A stretch of DNA of 64,000 nucleotides. Origin: RUG11237 sp050874665 (GTDB lineage: Bacteria; Bacillota; Clostridia; Lachnospirales; Lachnospiraceae). How positions within the stretch are numbered: position 1 is the first letter of the stretch; the number at the start of each line of letters is the position of its first letter. Both the position numbers and the translations under genes were made by a program. The stretch lies in assembly GCA_050874665.1 (NCBI GenBank), contig JBNMLC010000005.1, positions 87,463-151,462 of the forward strand. Direction: 5' to 3'. The notes under the pieces are model-generated. The model saw nothing but the letters and a program-made list of their open reading frames with translations. It did not search any database and was not told the origin of the DNA. Below are positions 53,448 through 61,615 of the stretch, piece after piece.

Positions 53448-55241
53448 CTATATCTTTATCTCTCTATTTTGTTTCAAAACTTTAAAACTGCTACTATAAT
53501 CTAACCTCTTACTCATTATTTTTTCCGCAAAAAGCAATAGATTTTCAGCCGTTATAACTCCGCCATCATAATCAGTACGTTTCTTTATGTAATCAATTCT
53601 TTTCTGAAAACCACCAGTAAATTCAGAGGATACAAACAAATAACTAAAGCTTCTTACTTCTGGCTTGTAATTTTCCCACCAACGATTACAATTGATATCT
53701 CCTCTGGCCTTATTTTCTTCTATATACCTAATCATCTCATCAGCCTGTGAAATTGGCAAATTATATCCTTTTGAATAAGCTTTTGTATCAACAATAACTC
53801 CACTATCATCTTTATAAAAAATTCCATCCGGCTTAGAAGCCCCACCAAGATGCGTCCCCCTATATTGTAATTCTTCCGTCAAAAGACTCATAGTTTCTAT
53901 TTCAAACTCACGATTAGCATTACTGTCATAACATAAATCCATAAGAACAAGATATCTATGGTTTACATTATTTAGTTTGCTTCTCATACTATCTTTTGAA
54001 GCAAGTATATTAGATTTTACAGTATGAACCTGTGAATCCACTACAAGTCCTATAATTTTATCCATAAGCTTATACTTCTCATTTGTGAATTTAATATGAA
54101 GTCCTATATTTCTAAAATTGTCTATATCATCTTTGATTGTTGTTGTATCCTCATCTAACCCATGTGAAGTTAAATATTTTTTAATTGCTTCCAAACTTCT
54201 TTCTGCATTTAATGCTTCTAAAATCAAAGCTCTTCTATTTCGGAGATAATCTCTATCCGTTACCTTGGTAGCCAGCATATCTTTCATAACAATTTTAACT
54301 ACACCTGTTTGACTAGAATTTCCTAAAATACGTTTTGCTTGTGTTCTTCCAGCAAGTGTAATCATATACGATTGACCTATTTTAGCTTTATATTCAACCC
54401 CTGCAAAAACCTCTGTAACCTCTTTTTCAACTTTTGCAACCCAGCCTATCTCCACCAACCAGCCCGCAATCATACGTGCATACTTATCAGCACTCCCCTC
54501 ACAATTTTGTCTAATTTCAGTTTTCTCTTTAGTTGTGTTAGCTGTACAAAAGCCACTCACAAACATATTTTGTGGTATTGAAGTAAAGCCTGCTTCCCCT
54601 TGAAATCCTAATTTACTTCCAATCTCAAATTTTGTCATATGTCCATGATTGTTTAATAATTCTAATACTCTGCATGCTGGTGGATAGCTTAATAATGCCT
54701 CACCTATCTTTTCCTTTTCTTCCACTGAATCATCTTCTGATTCAGCAAAATCTCTACCTATTCTTGAAAGTTTACAAGTATCAGTAACGTAATCGTAATC
54801 TATAAATCCAACACTGACACCCAGTCTTAAAAAACACTCAGCTTGCCAATCACCCTGGTACGGTTTTTTTCTACCATTCGGCATGTTTTTCTGACCTATT
54901 AAGCACAATTGTGCTATACCCGAAGCTGCTGCGTTCTGCCTTCCACCTTTAACTACTAATTTTTCTGCTTCTTTCCTCGAATAACCAAACATAATTATGT
55001 TTTCTTCAACTGTAAGCTGACAACCTTTTCCCTTTCCTTTTAATAAACCATATTCCATGTTTTCAGCCTCTAACACATCAATTAACCTCTGTCTATTATA
55101 TCTAACTGGAACAAATGTAGGTATTAATTCTTCTCTTAATTTCCTATTAAAAGCACTATTTTTGTCCATTGCTTTTAATATTTTCTTTAAACTATAAAAG
55201 CTCCCTGAGTCCTGCACCCAGCCAAAACTCCGCGTTGCCAT
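53448..55241 (-). CDS. FokI-like type IIS restriction endonuclease
   Basis: 597 aa, collinear with FokI (583 aa) from end to end. N-terminal recognition part: FGWVQDSGSF, DWQAECFLRLGVSVGFIDY, SYPPACRVLELL, TKFEIGSKLGFQGEAGFTS, GSADKYARMIAGWL and RRALILEALNAERS. C-terminal cleavage domain: RGTHLGGASKPDGIFY, then GVIVDTKAYSKGYNLPISQA. The catalytic residues should be D472, D485 and K487, matching D450, D467 and K469 of FokI. Residues 80-125 look like an insertion. FokI cuts 9/13 nt from GGATG; the specificity here is probably the same or close but untested. ATG with GGAG eight bases upstream. Confidence 0.88.
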   Translation of the reverse strand: MATRSFGWVQDSGSFYSLKKILKAMDKNSAFNRKLREELIPTFVPVRYNRQRLIDVLEAENMEYGLLKGKGKGCQLTVEENIIMFGYSRKEAEKLVVKGGRQNAAASGIAQLCLIGQKNMPNGRKKPYQGDWQAECFLRLGVSVGFIDYDYVTDTCKLSRIGRDFAESEDDSVEEKEKIGEALLSYPPACRVLELLNNHGHMTKFEIGSKLGFQGEAGFTSIPQNMFVSGFCTANTTKEKTEIRQNCEGSADKYARMIAGWLVEIGWVAKVEKEVTEVFAGVEYKAKIGQSYMITLAGRTQAKRILGNSSQTGVVKIVMKDMLATKVTDRDYLRNRRALILEALNAERSLEAIKKYLTSHGLDEDTTTIKDDIDNFRNIGLHIKFTNEKYKLMDKIIGLVVDSQVHTVKSNILASKDSMRSKLNNVNHRYLVLMDLCYDSNANREFEIETMSLLTEELQYRGTHLGGASKPDGIFYKDDSGVIVDTKAYSKGYNLPISQADEMIRYIEENKARGDINCNRWWENYKPEVRSFSYLFVSSEFTGGFQKRIDYIKKRTDYDGGVITAENLLLFAEKIMSKRLDYSSSFKVLKQNREIKI

Positions 55242-55252
55242 AATATCATCTC

Positions 55253-56083
55253 CTAATAATTTGTAATTAACACTTCTCTTGTTTCATAATTACTCGCTGT
55301 TGTTTGATAGTTACTATTATTATATGTGCATTTCATGTCGTGCACATTATATTTCTCTGACCAATTTAACAATTCTATATGGGTTCGTCCTTTATGAACT
55401 AACACATTAGAAAGAGCAAATTTAATTCCTCTCGTGTCAACCAAATCAAGCATTTCCATTAATTCTATGTCATCTTGTAAATTCCAGCCTTTAAACCCCC
55501 GTTTACCATCATTATAACTACCAACTGATAGACTATATGGTGGATCTGCATAAATAAAATCAAATTCCTTGTAGTTCACCTCTCTAAAATCCAAACTTGT
55601 AAACTCTATATCTTTTATTAAAGTCACAAAACCTTTTAATCTATTTTGTAAACTCGAATTCCAACTACTTCTATTCGCACCAAACGGATTATTATACTCA
55701 TGGTTGTTATTAAATCTTATCTGATAATTAAAGCTATAATTCATGAGTAGATACAAATCCAGAGGATTTCTATCACTATTATTATAATAATCCCTAAATT
55801 TAAGATAAGCCTCTTTATTGGTTTTACTTAAGTGATATTCCTCCTGTTTTTCCCTAAGATAAGTCATAATAAACTCATAAGGATATTCTTGAAATGTTTC
55901 GTATATGCCAATTACATATCTATTTATATCATTAGCCACCTTTTTATTTGCATCATAGTTTATTGATACATCTAGGCCACCTGCAAATAAATCCAGAAAA
56001 TTTTTACTTGTTTTTGGAAATAATTCTAACATTTGTGGAAGCAATCGATATTTGTTTCCAATATAATTCATTATACTTTTCAT
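55253..56083 (-). CDS. D12-class DNA adenine methyltransferase of the RM island
   Basis: 276 aa. Motif order of D12/alpha-class N6-adenine methyltransferases: SAM-binding MNYIGNKYRLLP (motif X), FLDLFAGGLDVS (motif I, 29-40), the target-recognition middle region, and DPPYS (motif IV, 180-184). Its ATG overlaps the stop of the preceding methyltransferase by four bases (ATGA), and it ends 12 nt before the nuclease gene. It probably methylates one strand of the asymmetric site, as the second domain of M.FokI does. GGAG eight bases before the ATG. Confidence 0.88.
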   Translation of the reverse strand: MKSIMNYIGNKYRLLPQMLELFPKTSKNFLDLFAGGLDVSINYDANKKVANDINRYVIGIYETFQEYPYEFIMTYLREKQEEYHLSKTNKEAYLKFRDYYNNSDRNPLDLYLLMNYSFNYQIRFNNNHEYNNPFGANRSSWNSSLQNRLKGFVTLIKDIEFTSLDFREVNYKEFDFIYADPPYSLSVGSYNDGKRGFKGWNLQDDIELMEMLDLVDTRGIKFALSNVLVHKGRTHIELLNWSEKYNVHDMKCTYNNSNYQTTASNYETREVLITNY

Positions 56084-57087
56084 TTAATCATCTCCACAAA
56101 ATAAATTTGTTCTTTCAATCCAGACTTATTATTAGGTATCTTACTTTTATATCTACGATACGGATACTCATATAATTTCACATGACCAAAATTACCTATT
56201 ATATTCATCATTTCCTCCGTAGTAAGGAGCCCCTCGTTATTATAACTTACAACCGCATATCTAGTATTTAAAGACTGAAAAAGTCTATAAAAGGCATCTG
56301 AAACAACACTTTTTTGACAAAACTCAGATTTTTTATAATCTCTCATACCAGTAACCCCATGTATATTTGGATAATCATATCTAGCTATTGTTTCTAAAAC
56401 ATGGTAATTAGCTCCATATTGTCTAGAATTGTACGGTGTATCTATATACACCAAATCAAAGTATTCCATTTTACACACTTCATCTGCATTTAAATTATAC
56501 GCCCTGCAACATTTCTCTGATGATATTATTTCTAGTGGTTTTAAATCTAATGAATTATAGGTACGCTTATCCCAATGTTTAAGGTACGCAGCATATACCC
56601 CAGCAATGTTCGCCACATAGGGAACTGCTGATAAAAGACATGCTAACAAATAATAGTATTCTGCTTCTGTAACCTTCTCTAATTGATGCCAGCTTTCTAT
56701 CTGCATTCTAATAGCGTCAATTTTCCAAGCATTATCTGGTTGAAAATACATACGCTTACAATCATCTCCAGGACTGTAGTTGTTATATATAAAGCATTTA
56801 CTTTTATCAGATGGCTCATTTAAATTATTTAAATATGTAAAAACATCATTTATTCCTAACTTTTTAAAAGTCGGAGGTATATTAAGCTCTACTTGTCCCC
56901 TACCTAAGCAATAACTCATATACATTAAATCATTTGTTACCACCTCATAACCTAGTCGTTTAAAAGTCTGAGAAACTACCCCTGAACCAGTAAACAAATC
57001 TCCTACCTTTTGAACATTTTCTGTATTTTTGTTTATAACATCAACTATATTATCAAGGAGTATACTCTTGCCTCCTATGAATCTCAT
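56080..57087 (-). CDS. D12-class DNA adenine methyltransferase with DTPY motif
   Basis: 335 aa from the ATG at 57087 (AGAGG ten bases upstream); an ATG eight codons earlier lacks a site. MRFIGGKSILL (motif X) is followed by VGDLFTGSGVVS (motif I, 28-39) and VYIDTPYNSRQY, where motif IV is D216-T-P-Y219 instead of the usual DPPY. Size and motif spacing match the N-terminal half of M.FokI, where the catalytic motif lies near residue 218. Likely modifies the strand not treated by its neighbour. First gene of the island. Confidence 0.85.
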   Translation of the reverse strand: MRFIGGKSILLDNIVDVINKNTENVQKVGDLFTGSGVVSQTFKRLGYEVVTNDLMYMSYCLGRGQVELNIPPTFKKLGINDVFTYLNNLNEPSDKSKCFIYNNYSPGDDCKRMYFQPDNAWKIDAIRMQIESWHQLEKVTEAEYYYLLACLLSAVPYVANIAGVYAAYLKHWDKRTYNSLDLKPLEIISSEKCCRAYNLNADEVCKMEYFDLVYIDTPYNSRQYGANYHVLETIARYDYPNIHGVTGMRDYKKSEFCQKSVVSDAFYRLFQSLNTRYAVVSYNNEGLLTTEEMMNIIGNFGHVKLYEYPYRRYKSKIPNNKSGLKEQIYFVEMIK

Positions 57088-57122
57088 AACTTTAAACCTC
57101 TTTCTGTGCATAATTACTGAAT

Positions 57123-57131
57123 ATTATATCA
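57123..57131 (-). promoter_or_regulatory. Extended -10 promoter of the RM operon
   Basis: Minus strand TGA-TATAAT, an extended -10 element, about 35 nt before the methyltransferase start. No good -35 is seen. The stretch from here to 57320 holds no gene I can support. Confidence 0.55.
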
Positions 57132-57194
57132 CAAAAACCAGTTAAATGATAGGCTATTTTCATTTTAATTCCTATTAATTCCGAGTATAAAAAC

Positions 57195-57205
57195 AGCAAT
57201 TGTTT
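57195..57205 (+). repeat. 11-bp direct repeat, right copy beside the RM island
   Basis: AGCAATTGTTT, identical and in the same orientation as 53406-53416. It lies 108 nt upstream of the first methyltransferase gene. Confidence 0.4.
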
Positions 57206-57320
57206 AGGGATATTACCTTCATTCTACAGCATCTGCACAAATCCTATATCTACGTTTGAAAATTCTGTAGACACCACATAGACATGAGTGGATTTTTAAC
57301 ACAACTTTGTAGATTCTTAT

Positions 57321-57357
57321 AAAACAAAAGGACTCCCGGAAATTAATCCAGAAGCCC
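57321..57357 (-). terminator. Terminator of the GGGtGRT gene
   Basis: GGGCTTCTGGA pairs with TCCGGGAGTCC (11 pairs, three of them G-U) around a six-base loop, followed by TTTTGTTTT on the minus strand. Confidence 0.82.
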
Positions 57358-57385
57358 TCAAAGCTTTGTTTTTACTGTATTTTTC

Positions 57386-58396
57386 TTAGAACTTACCAGC
57401 CTTAGCTGCTTCTTCTACAGAAACGGCAACCGCAACAGTAGCACCTACCATTGGGTTATTACCCATTCCAATCAGACCCATCATTTCAACGTGAGCCGGT
57501 ACAGAGGAAGAACCTGCAAACTGTGCATCAGAGTGCATACGTCCCATAGTATCTGTCATACCATAAGAAGCAGGACCTGCTGCCATGTTATCTGGATGAA
57601 GTGTACGTCCTGTACCACCGCCTGATGCTACAGAGAAATACTTCTTACCCTGCTCGATACATTCTTTTTTGTATGTACCTGCAACTGGATGCTGGAAACG
57701 TGTTGGGTTGGTAGAGTTACCTGTAATAGATACATCTACTTTTTCTTTATGCATGATTGCAACACCTTCTGTTACATCATTTGCACCATAACAATTTACT
57801 TTCGCACGAAGTCCGTCAGAATATGCTTTTCTTGAAATTTCTTTTACTTCTCCTGTGCTATAGTCCATTTCAGTTTCAACAAAAGTAAATCCATTGATTC
57901 TGGAAATAATCTGAGCAGCATCTTTTCCAAGACCATTTAAGATAACTCTTAAAGGTTTTTTACGTACTTTGTTAGCTTTTTCGGCAATACCGATTGCACC
58001 TTCTGCAGCTGCAAAAGATTCATGACCTGCTAAGAAAGCGAAACAATCTGTTTCTTCTTCCAATAACATTTTTCCTAAGTTACCATGACCTAAACCAACC
58101 TTACGCTGGTCAGCAACAGATCCCGGAATACAGAAAGCCTGAAGACCTTCACCGATAGCTGCAGCAGCATCTGCTGCTCTCTTACAGCCCTTCTTAATTG
58201 CAATAGCAGCACCTACTGTATATGCCCATTTTGCATTTTCAAAACAGATTGGCTGAATTCCTTCTACCTGCTTGTATACATCTAAACCAGCTGCTTTTGT
58301 AATTTCAGCTGCTTCTTCAATAGAACCAATACCATACTGTTTTAATACAGCATTGATCTGGTCAATTCTTCTTTCATATGATTCAAATAAAGCCAT
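57386..58396 (-). CDS. GGGtGRT protein, function unknown
   Basis: 336 aa. It carries the name-giving motif ASGGGTGRTLHPDNMAAGP and the conserved segments FCIPGSVADQRKVGLGHGNLG and LAGHESFAAAEGAIG. The family is common in Clostridia, and its biochemical role is unknown. It follows the NifU-like gene by 18 nt, the usual partner order, with a consensus ribosome binding site (GGAGGTAATAG) and an own strong terminator. The GLGHGNLG, SGGGTGRT and GMGNNPMVG loops suggest nucleotide or phosphate binding, which is inference. Confidence 0.88.
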   Translation of the reverse strand: MALFESYERRIDQINAVLKQYGIGSIEEAAEITKAAGLDVYKQVEGIQPICFENAKWAYTVGAAIAIKKGCKRAADAAAAIGEGLQAFCIPGSVADQRKVGLGHGNLGKMLLEEETDCFAFLAGHESFAAAEGAIGIAEKANKVRKKPLRVILNGLGKDAAQIISRINGFTFVETEMDYSTGEVKEISRKAYSDGLRAKVNCYGANDVTEGVAIMHKEKVDVSITGNSTNPTRFQHPVAGTYKKECIEQGKKYFSVASGGGTGRTLHPDNMAAGPASYGMTDTMGRMHSDAQFAGSSSVPAHVEMMGLIGMGNNPMVGATVAVAVSVEEAAKAGKF

Positions 58397-58414
58397 TTTC
58401 TATTACCTCCTGTA

Positions 58415-59110
58415 TTATTCGTTACGTGGATCAATTACTTTTACAGCATCTGCCACACGACCGTACTGTCCCTGAGCTTTTTCGAATGCAGTGTTTGCAT
58501 CATCACCAGCTTTGATGAAATCCATCATCTTACCAAAGTTTACAAACTTATAACCAATGATTTCATCATCTTCATTTAATGCAATACCTGTAACATAACC
58601 ATCTGTCATTTCAAGGTAACGAGGTCCTTTTGCAAGAGTACCGTACATTGTACCAACCTGAGAACGTAATCCCTTACCTAAATCTTCAAGACCTGCACCA
58701 ATCGGAAGTCCTTCTTCTGAAAATGCAGACTGTGTTCTACCATATACAATCTGTAAGAACAGTTCTCTCATAGCTGTATTAATAGCGTCACAAACTAAGT
58801 CCGTGTTTAATGCTTCTAAAAGAGTTCTACCTGGTAAGATTTCAGAAGCCATAGCTGCAGAATGTGTCATACCGGAACATCCTACCGTTTCAACTAATGC
58901 TTCCTGAATAATACCTTCTTTAACATTAAGTGTTAACTTACATGTACCCTGCTGAGGAGCACACCAGCCAATACCGTGTGTTAAACCGGAGATATCTTTA
59001 ATTTCTTTTGCTTTCACCCATTTTCCTTCTTCTGGAATAGGTGCTGCGCCATGCTGTCCACCTGTCGCTGCTACTGGACACATTTTCTCAACTTCATGTG
59101 AATAGATCAT
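58415..59110 (-). CDS. NifU-like iron-sulfur scaffold protein, GGGtGRT partner
   Basis: 231 aa from the ATG at 59110 (AAGGAG eight bases before); the open frame to 59206 is leader. A NifU_N-type fold is suggested by GIVGWCAPQQGTC-like residues (GIGWCAPQQGTCKLTL) and the ligand region ETVGCSGMTHSAAMASEI, which supply cysteines. A C-terminal extension (about 155-231) includes the GKMMDFIKAGDD helix. It is not the SufU of the Suf operon: no suf genes are near. The stable pairing with GGGtGRT implies a joint task around an iron-sulfur cluster. Confidence 0.8.
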   Translation of the reverse strand: MIYSHEVEKMCPVAATGGQHGAAPIPEEGKWVKAKEIKDISGLTHGIGWCAPQQGTCKLTLNVKEGIIQEALVETVGCSGMTHSAAMASEILPGRTLLEALNTDLVCDAINTAMRELFLQIVYGRTQSAFSEEGLPIGAGLEDLGKGLRSQVGTMYGTLAKGPRYLEMTDGYVTGIALNEDDEIIGYKFVNFGKMMDFIKAGDDANTAFEKAQGQYGRVADAVKVIDPRNE

Positions 59111-59200
59111 TTTAAAACTCCTTCCATTCTGTGTATTTACTTTGAGCCTGAAACTCTTTATTGAAAAATTTTCGCCGTCTCTTGACAAAAATTTATCATC

Positions 59201-59210
59201 GTACATGTAC
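59201..59210. promoter_or_regulatory. GTACATGTAC palindrome upstream of the NifU-like gene
   Basis: A perfect ten-base palindrome, extendable to 16 bases (ATCGTACATGTACTAT) with one mismatch, 90 nt before the chosen start codon. It could be an operator. No confident promoter hexamers were found near it. Confidence 0.35.
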
Positions 59211-59288
59211 TATTTTCTCATAAACTCCCAAAATAGTCTAGTCATTTTTCATAAAATTTTGATATAATTTGTATTAATATGCCATTTT

Positions 59289-60875
59289 TTATTCCGTATA
59301 ATCCATTCTGTCAAAGAGCAATGAAGATAACATTGCCATGACAAAGGCAGTTACAAATAACATGGCATTCATTCCAATAACTATCGGAAGCATATCAGAA
59401 AATCCGGTAACGAATCCACCAAAAACTCCGCCAACAATCCCTATCGTAAAAAATATACACTCAAAAAACAGCTTCACAAGCGTGCTAATAAATTGTATCA
59501 CGTTTTTACCCAGCATTACTTTTATTAAAAGTTCAATATAGAGCTTCCCTGCATTGAGCAGGACACAAAACAAGACCGTTAAAATCACGTAAACAGGTTC
59601 TAACTTCATGCCAATTGCAGCCGGTATTGTCATCAAAAGTCCATCACAGGCCGCTCTGATATGTTCTACCAACGTTGCATACCACAATTTCTTTATTGCG
59701 CTGTCCGGTATCAAAAAGGTAAGAGGTTGTTCTAATTCTTTCCCCCATTTTGTACGGTAACTTGACAATATAAAAGCAAAATATATCATTGCTGCCGGAA
59801 CAATCAAACACTTAATTTCTCCTATTTCCGATAACTCCGGCAATATTCTTGTTGCAACTCCAATTACAATTCCAACAATCAGATACAACAGACTGATAAA
59901 ACCAAAAATAAAAAATCGATTCTTCTTATATTCCAACAACTGCCTATAAAAAATAGCCTTTGCACCAGTTCCTTTATATGTAATGCTGTTTTTCAAATAT
60001 TTCTTTTTTCTTCCGATAACAGCCACTTCGCCTTTTTTGTTCTTTTTCATTGCCTCTTCATAATCGTCTGCAAATTTCATGGCATCTTCGTAATATTCTC
60101 CCTTACAGGTCATTCGTTTCGCCATAAAAAGTAACACAACTGCCAGCGATAAATATAACATACTGCCAATTATATTGATTACAGTCATCTCAGAAAACAA
60201 TAGAAAAACAAACGAGATCTCCCAGCCAATCAATGGAATCATCTGGAAAAATGGATTCTCCATAATCGTCCTTGCGCTAAGTACTTTAAAATCATGTGTA
60301 AGAATATATGCGGCTATTCCAAGTACAAGTACCAAAATAATCACATAAATCGCTACGGAAATCATCTTACGCTGTACTTTTGTCAAAGATTCACTACTAT
60401 AAAGAATCAGAACCAGCGAAGTTTCCAACACCTGCTTGACTATTACAGTAAACGCCAGATATAAAAGCATCTTCCAAAATGAAATATGAAATATGACAAT
60501 TCCTGCCAAAAACACAAAAACACTAAGCAAAATATCCGCCCAGGCTGTACGTACCTTTGCAAACAGCATAATTATTTTAGGAGATACTGGTGCAGTAAAC
60601 AGAAAATTTACATCACATTTCTTAAAAATAATGCCTTTTCTTCTTGCATAAGTTGCCAGATTCAATGGTGTATACATTATTACAAAAAAGCCCAGAACCG
60701 GAGCCATATCAATCGATTGCATTTTTGTATCATTCGCCATCACCGTAAAGCTCCACAACATCAGTACAGCATATGCACAAACGAAAAGTATTGCCAAAAG
60801 ATTTGTCGGTTTTCGTAATGACATTTTTAATTGATTTTTAAACGTGGTACGCCAAAGGTATATCATCGGTTTCAT
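59289..60875 (-). CDS. ABC exporter membrane subunit (PF16962-like)
   Basis: 528 aa, about 12 membrane helices in two groups separated by a charged cytoplasmic loop (about 260-305, ADDYEEAMKKNKKGEVAVIGRKKK). The segments MYTPLNLATYARRKGIIFKK and DVNFLFTAPVSPKIIM fit the ABC_export family found in clostridia. Its ATG overlaps the stop of the ATPase gene by four bases, so the two are translated together. The substrate is unknown; the family tends to be near peptide or antibiotic exporters. Confidence 0.8.
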   Translation of the reverse strand: MKPMIYLWRTTFKNQLKMSLRKPTNLLAILFVCAYAVLMLWSFTVMANDTKMQSIDMAPVLGFFVIMYTPLNLATYARRKGIIFKKCDVNFLFTAPVSPKIIMLFAKVRTAWADILLSVFVFLAGIVIFHISFWKMLLYLAFTVIVKQVLETSLVLILYSSESLTKVQRKMISVAIYVIILVLVLGIAAYILTHDFKVLSARTIMENPFFQMIPLIGWEISFVFLLFSEMTVINIIGSMLYLSLAVVLLFMAKRMTCKGEYYEDAMKFADDYEEAMKKNKKGEVAVIGRKKKYLKNSITYKGTGAKAIFYRQLLEYKKNRFFIFGFISLLYLIVGIVIGVATRILPELSEIGEIKCLIVPAAMIYFAFILSSYRTKWGKELEQPLTFLIPDSAIKKLWYATLVEHIRAACDGLLMTIPAAIGMKLEPVYVILTVLFCVLLNAGKLYIELLIKVMLGKNVIQFISTLVKLFFECIFFTIGIVGGVFGGFVTGFSDMLPIVIGMNAMLFVTAFVMAMLSSLLFDRMDYTE

Positions 60876-61573
60876 TCTTTATCACCGCCTGTCATGTCAA
60901 AGAATATTTGCTCAATATCCTTGTCTCCTGCTTCTTCTCTTGCAAATGTTCCCATAACATTTCCATGATTCATGATAAACAAATCATCCCAAAGTTCTGT
61001 CACCATTTCCAACATATGAGTACTTAAAAGAACTGTTGTTCCCTCTTCCTTCAACTGCAAAAGCTTTTCCTTTAACACTTTAATCGCTTTCGGATCAAGC
61101 CCAACCATAGGCTCATCTAAAAGAATTACAGAGGGCTTTGTAAGTAATCCGCAGCAAATACTTACTTTCTGCATCATACCTTTGGATAACTCGTTTCCAA
61201 ATTTATCCTGTTTATCTGTCAATTCAAACATTTCCATCAATTCATCGGCATACTGGTATGCTTCTTCCGGCAATCTATATGCCTTTATGATAAATTCTAA
61301 ATGTTCCTTAATCGTAAGTGCATCATACATGGCAGGCAGTTCCGGAATATAGGAAAAGATTTTTTTAGCCTCTAATGCTCTCGCATCGAATCCATTAATC
61401 TTTATCTCCCCATTATATTTTACTAATCCGGCAATACTTTTAATAATAGTAGATTTTCCGGCTCCATTAGGTCCGAGTAAAATTCCAACGCGGCCTTTCT
61501 CAACCATAAAACTGACATTATCTACAGCCAGTGTTTTGTGGTACTTTTTTGTTACATTCTTAACTTCTAGCAT
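60872..61573 (-). CDS. ABC transporter ATP-binding protein
   Basis: 233 aa, one nucleotide-binding domain. Walker A LGPNGAGKST, Q-loop YIPELPAMYDALT, the signature region GNELSKGMMQKVSICC (LSKGM in place of LSGGQ), Walker B VILLDEPMVGLD, D-loop and H-switch STHMLEMV. The CcmA/YadG-type exporters have the same form. It works with the membrane subunit encoded by the overlapping next gene. GAGG nine bases before the ATG. Confidence 0.93.
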   Translation of the reverse strand: MLEVKNVTKKYHKTLAVDNVSFMVEKGRVGILLGPNGAGKSTIIKSIAGLVKYNGEIKINGFDARALEAKKIFSYIPELPAMYDALTIKEHLEFIIKAYRLPEEAYQYADELMEMFELTDKQDKFGNELSKGMMQKVSICCGLLTKPSVILLDEPMVGLDPKAIKVLKEKLLQLKEEGTTVLLSTHMLEMVTELWDDLFIMNHGNVMGTFAREEAGDKDIEQIFFDMTGGDKE

Positions 61574-61615
61574 TTTATAATTCCTCTTCTTTTTATATTT
61601 TGTTTTCTGTACAGC

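Noticed and set aside
53248..53499. 83-codon open frame on the plus strand beside the RM island
   Set aside because: It overlaps the 3' end of the FokI-like gene, has no ribosome binding site, and its protein looks like an AT-rich chance product.
59207..59288. Promoter for the NifU-like/GGGtGRT pair
   Set aside because: Several hexamer pairs were tried, but none had both elements at a good distance.
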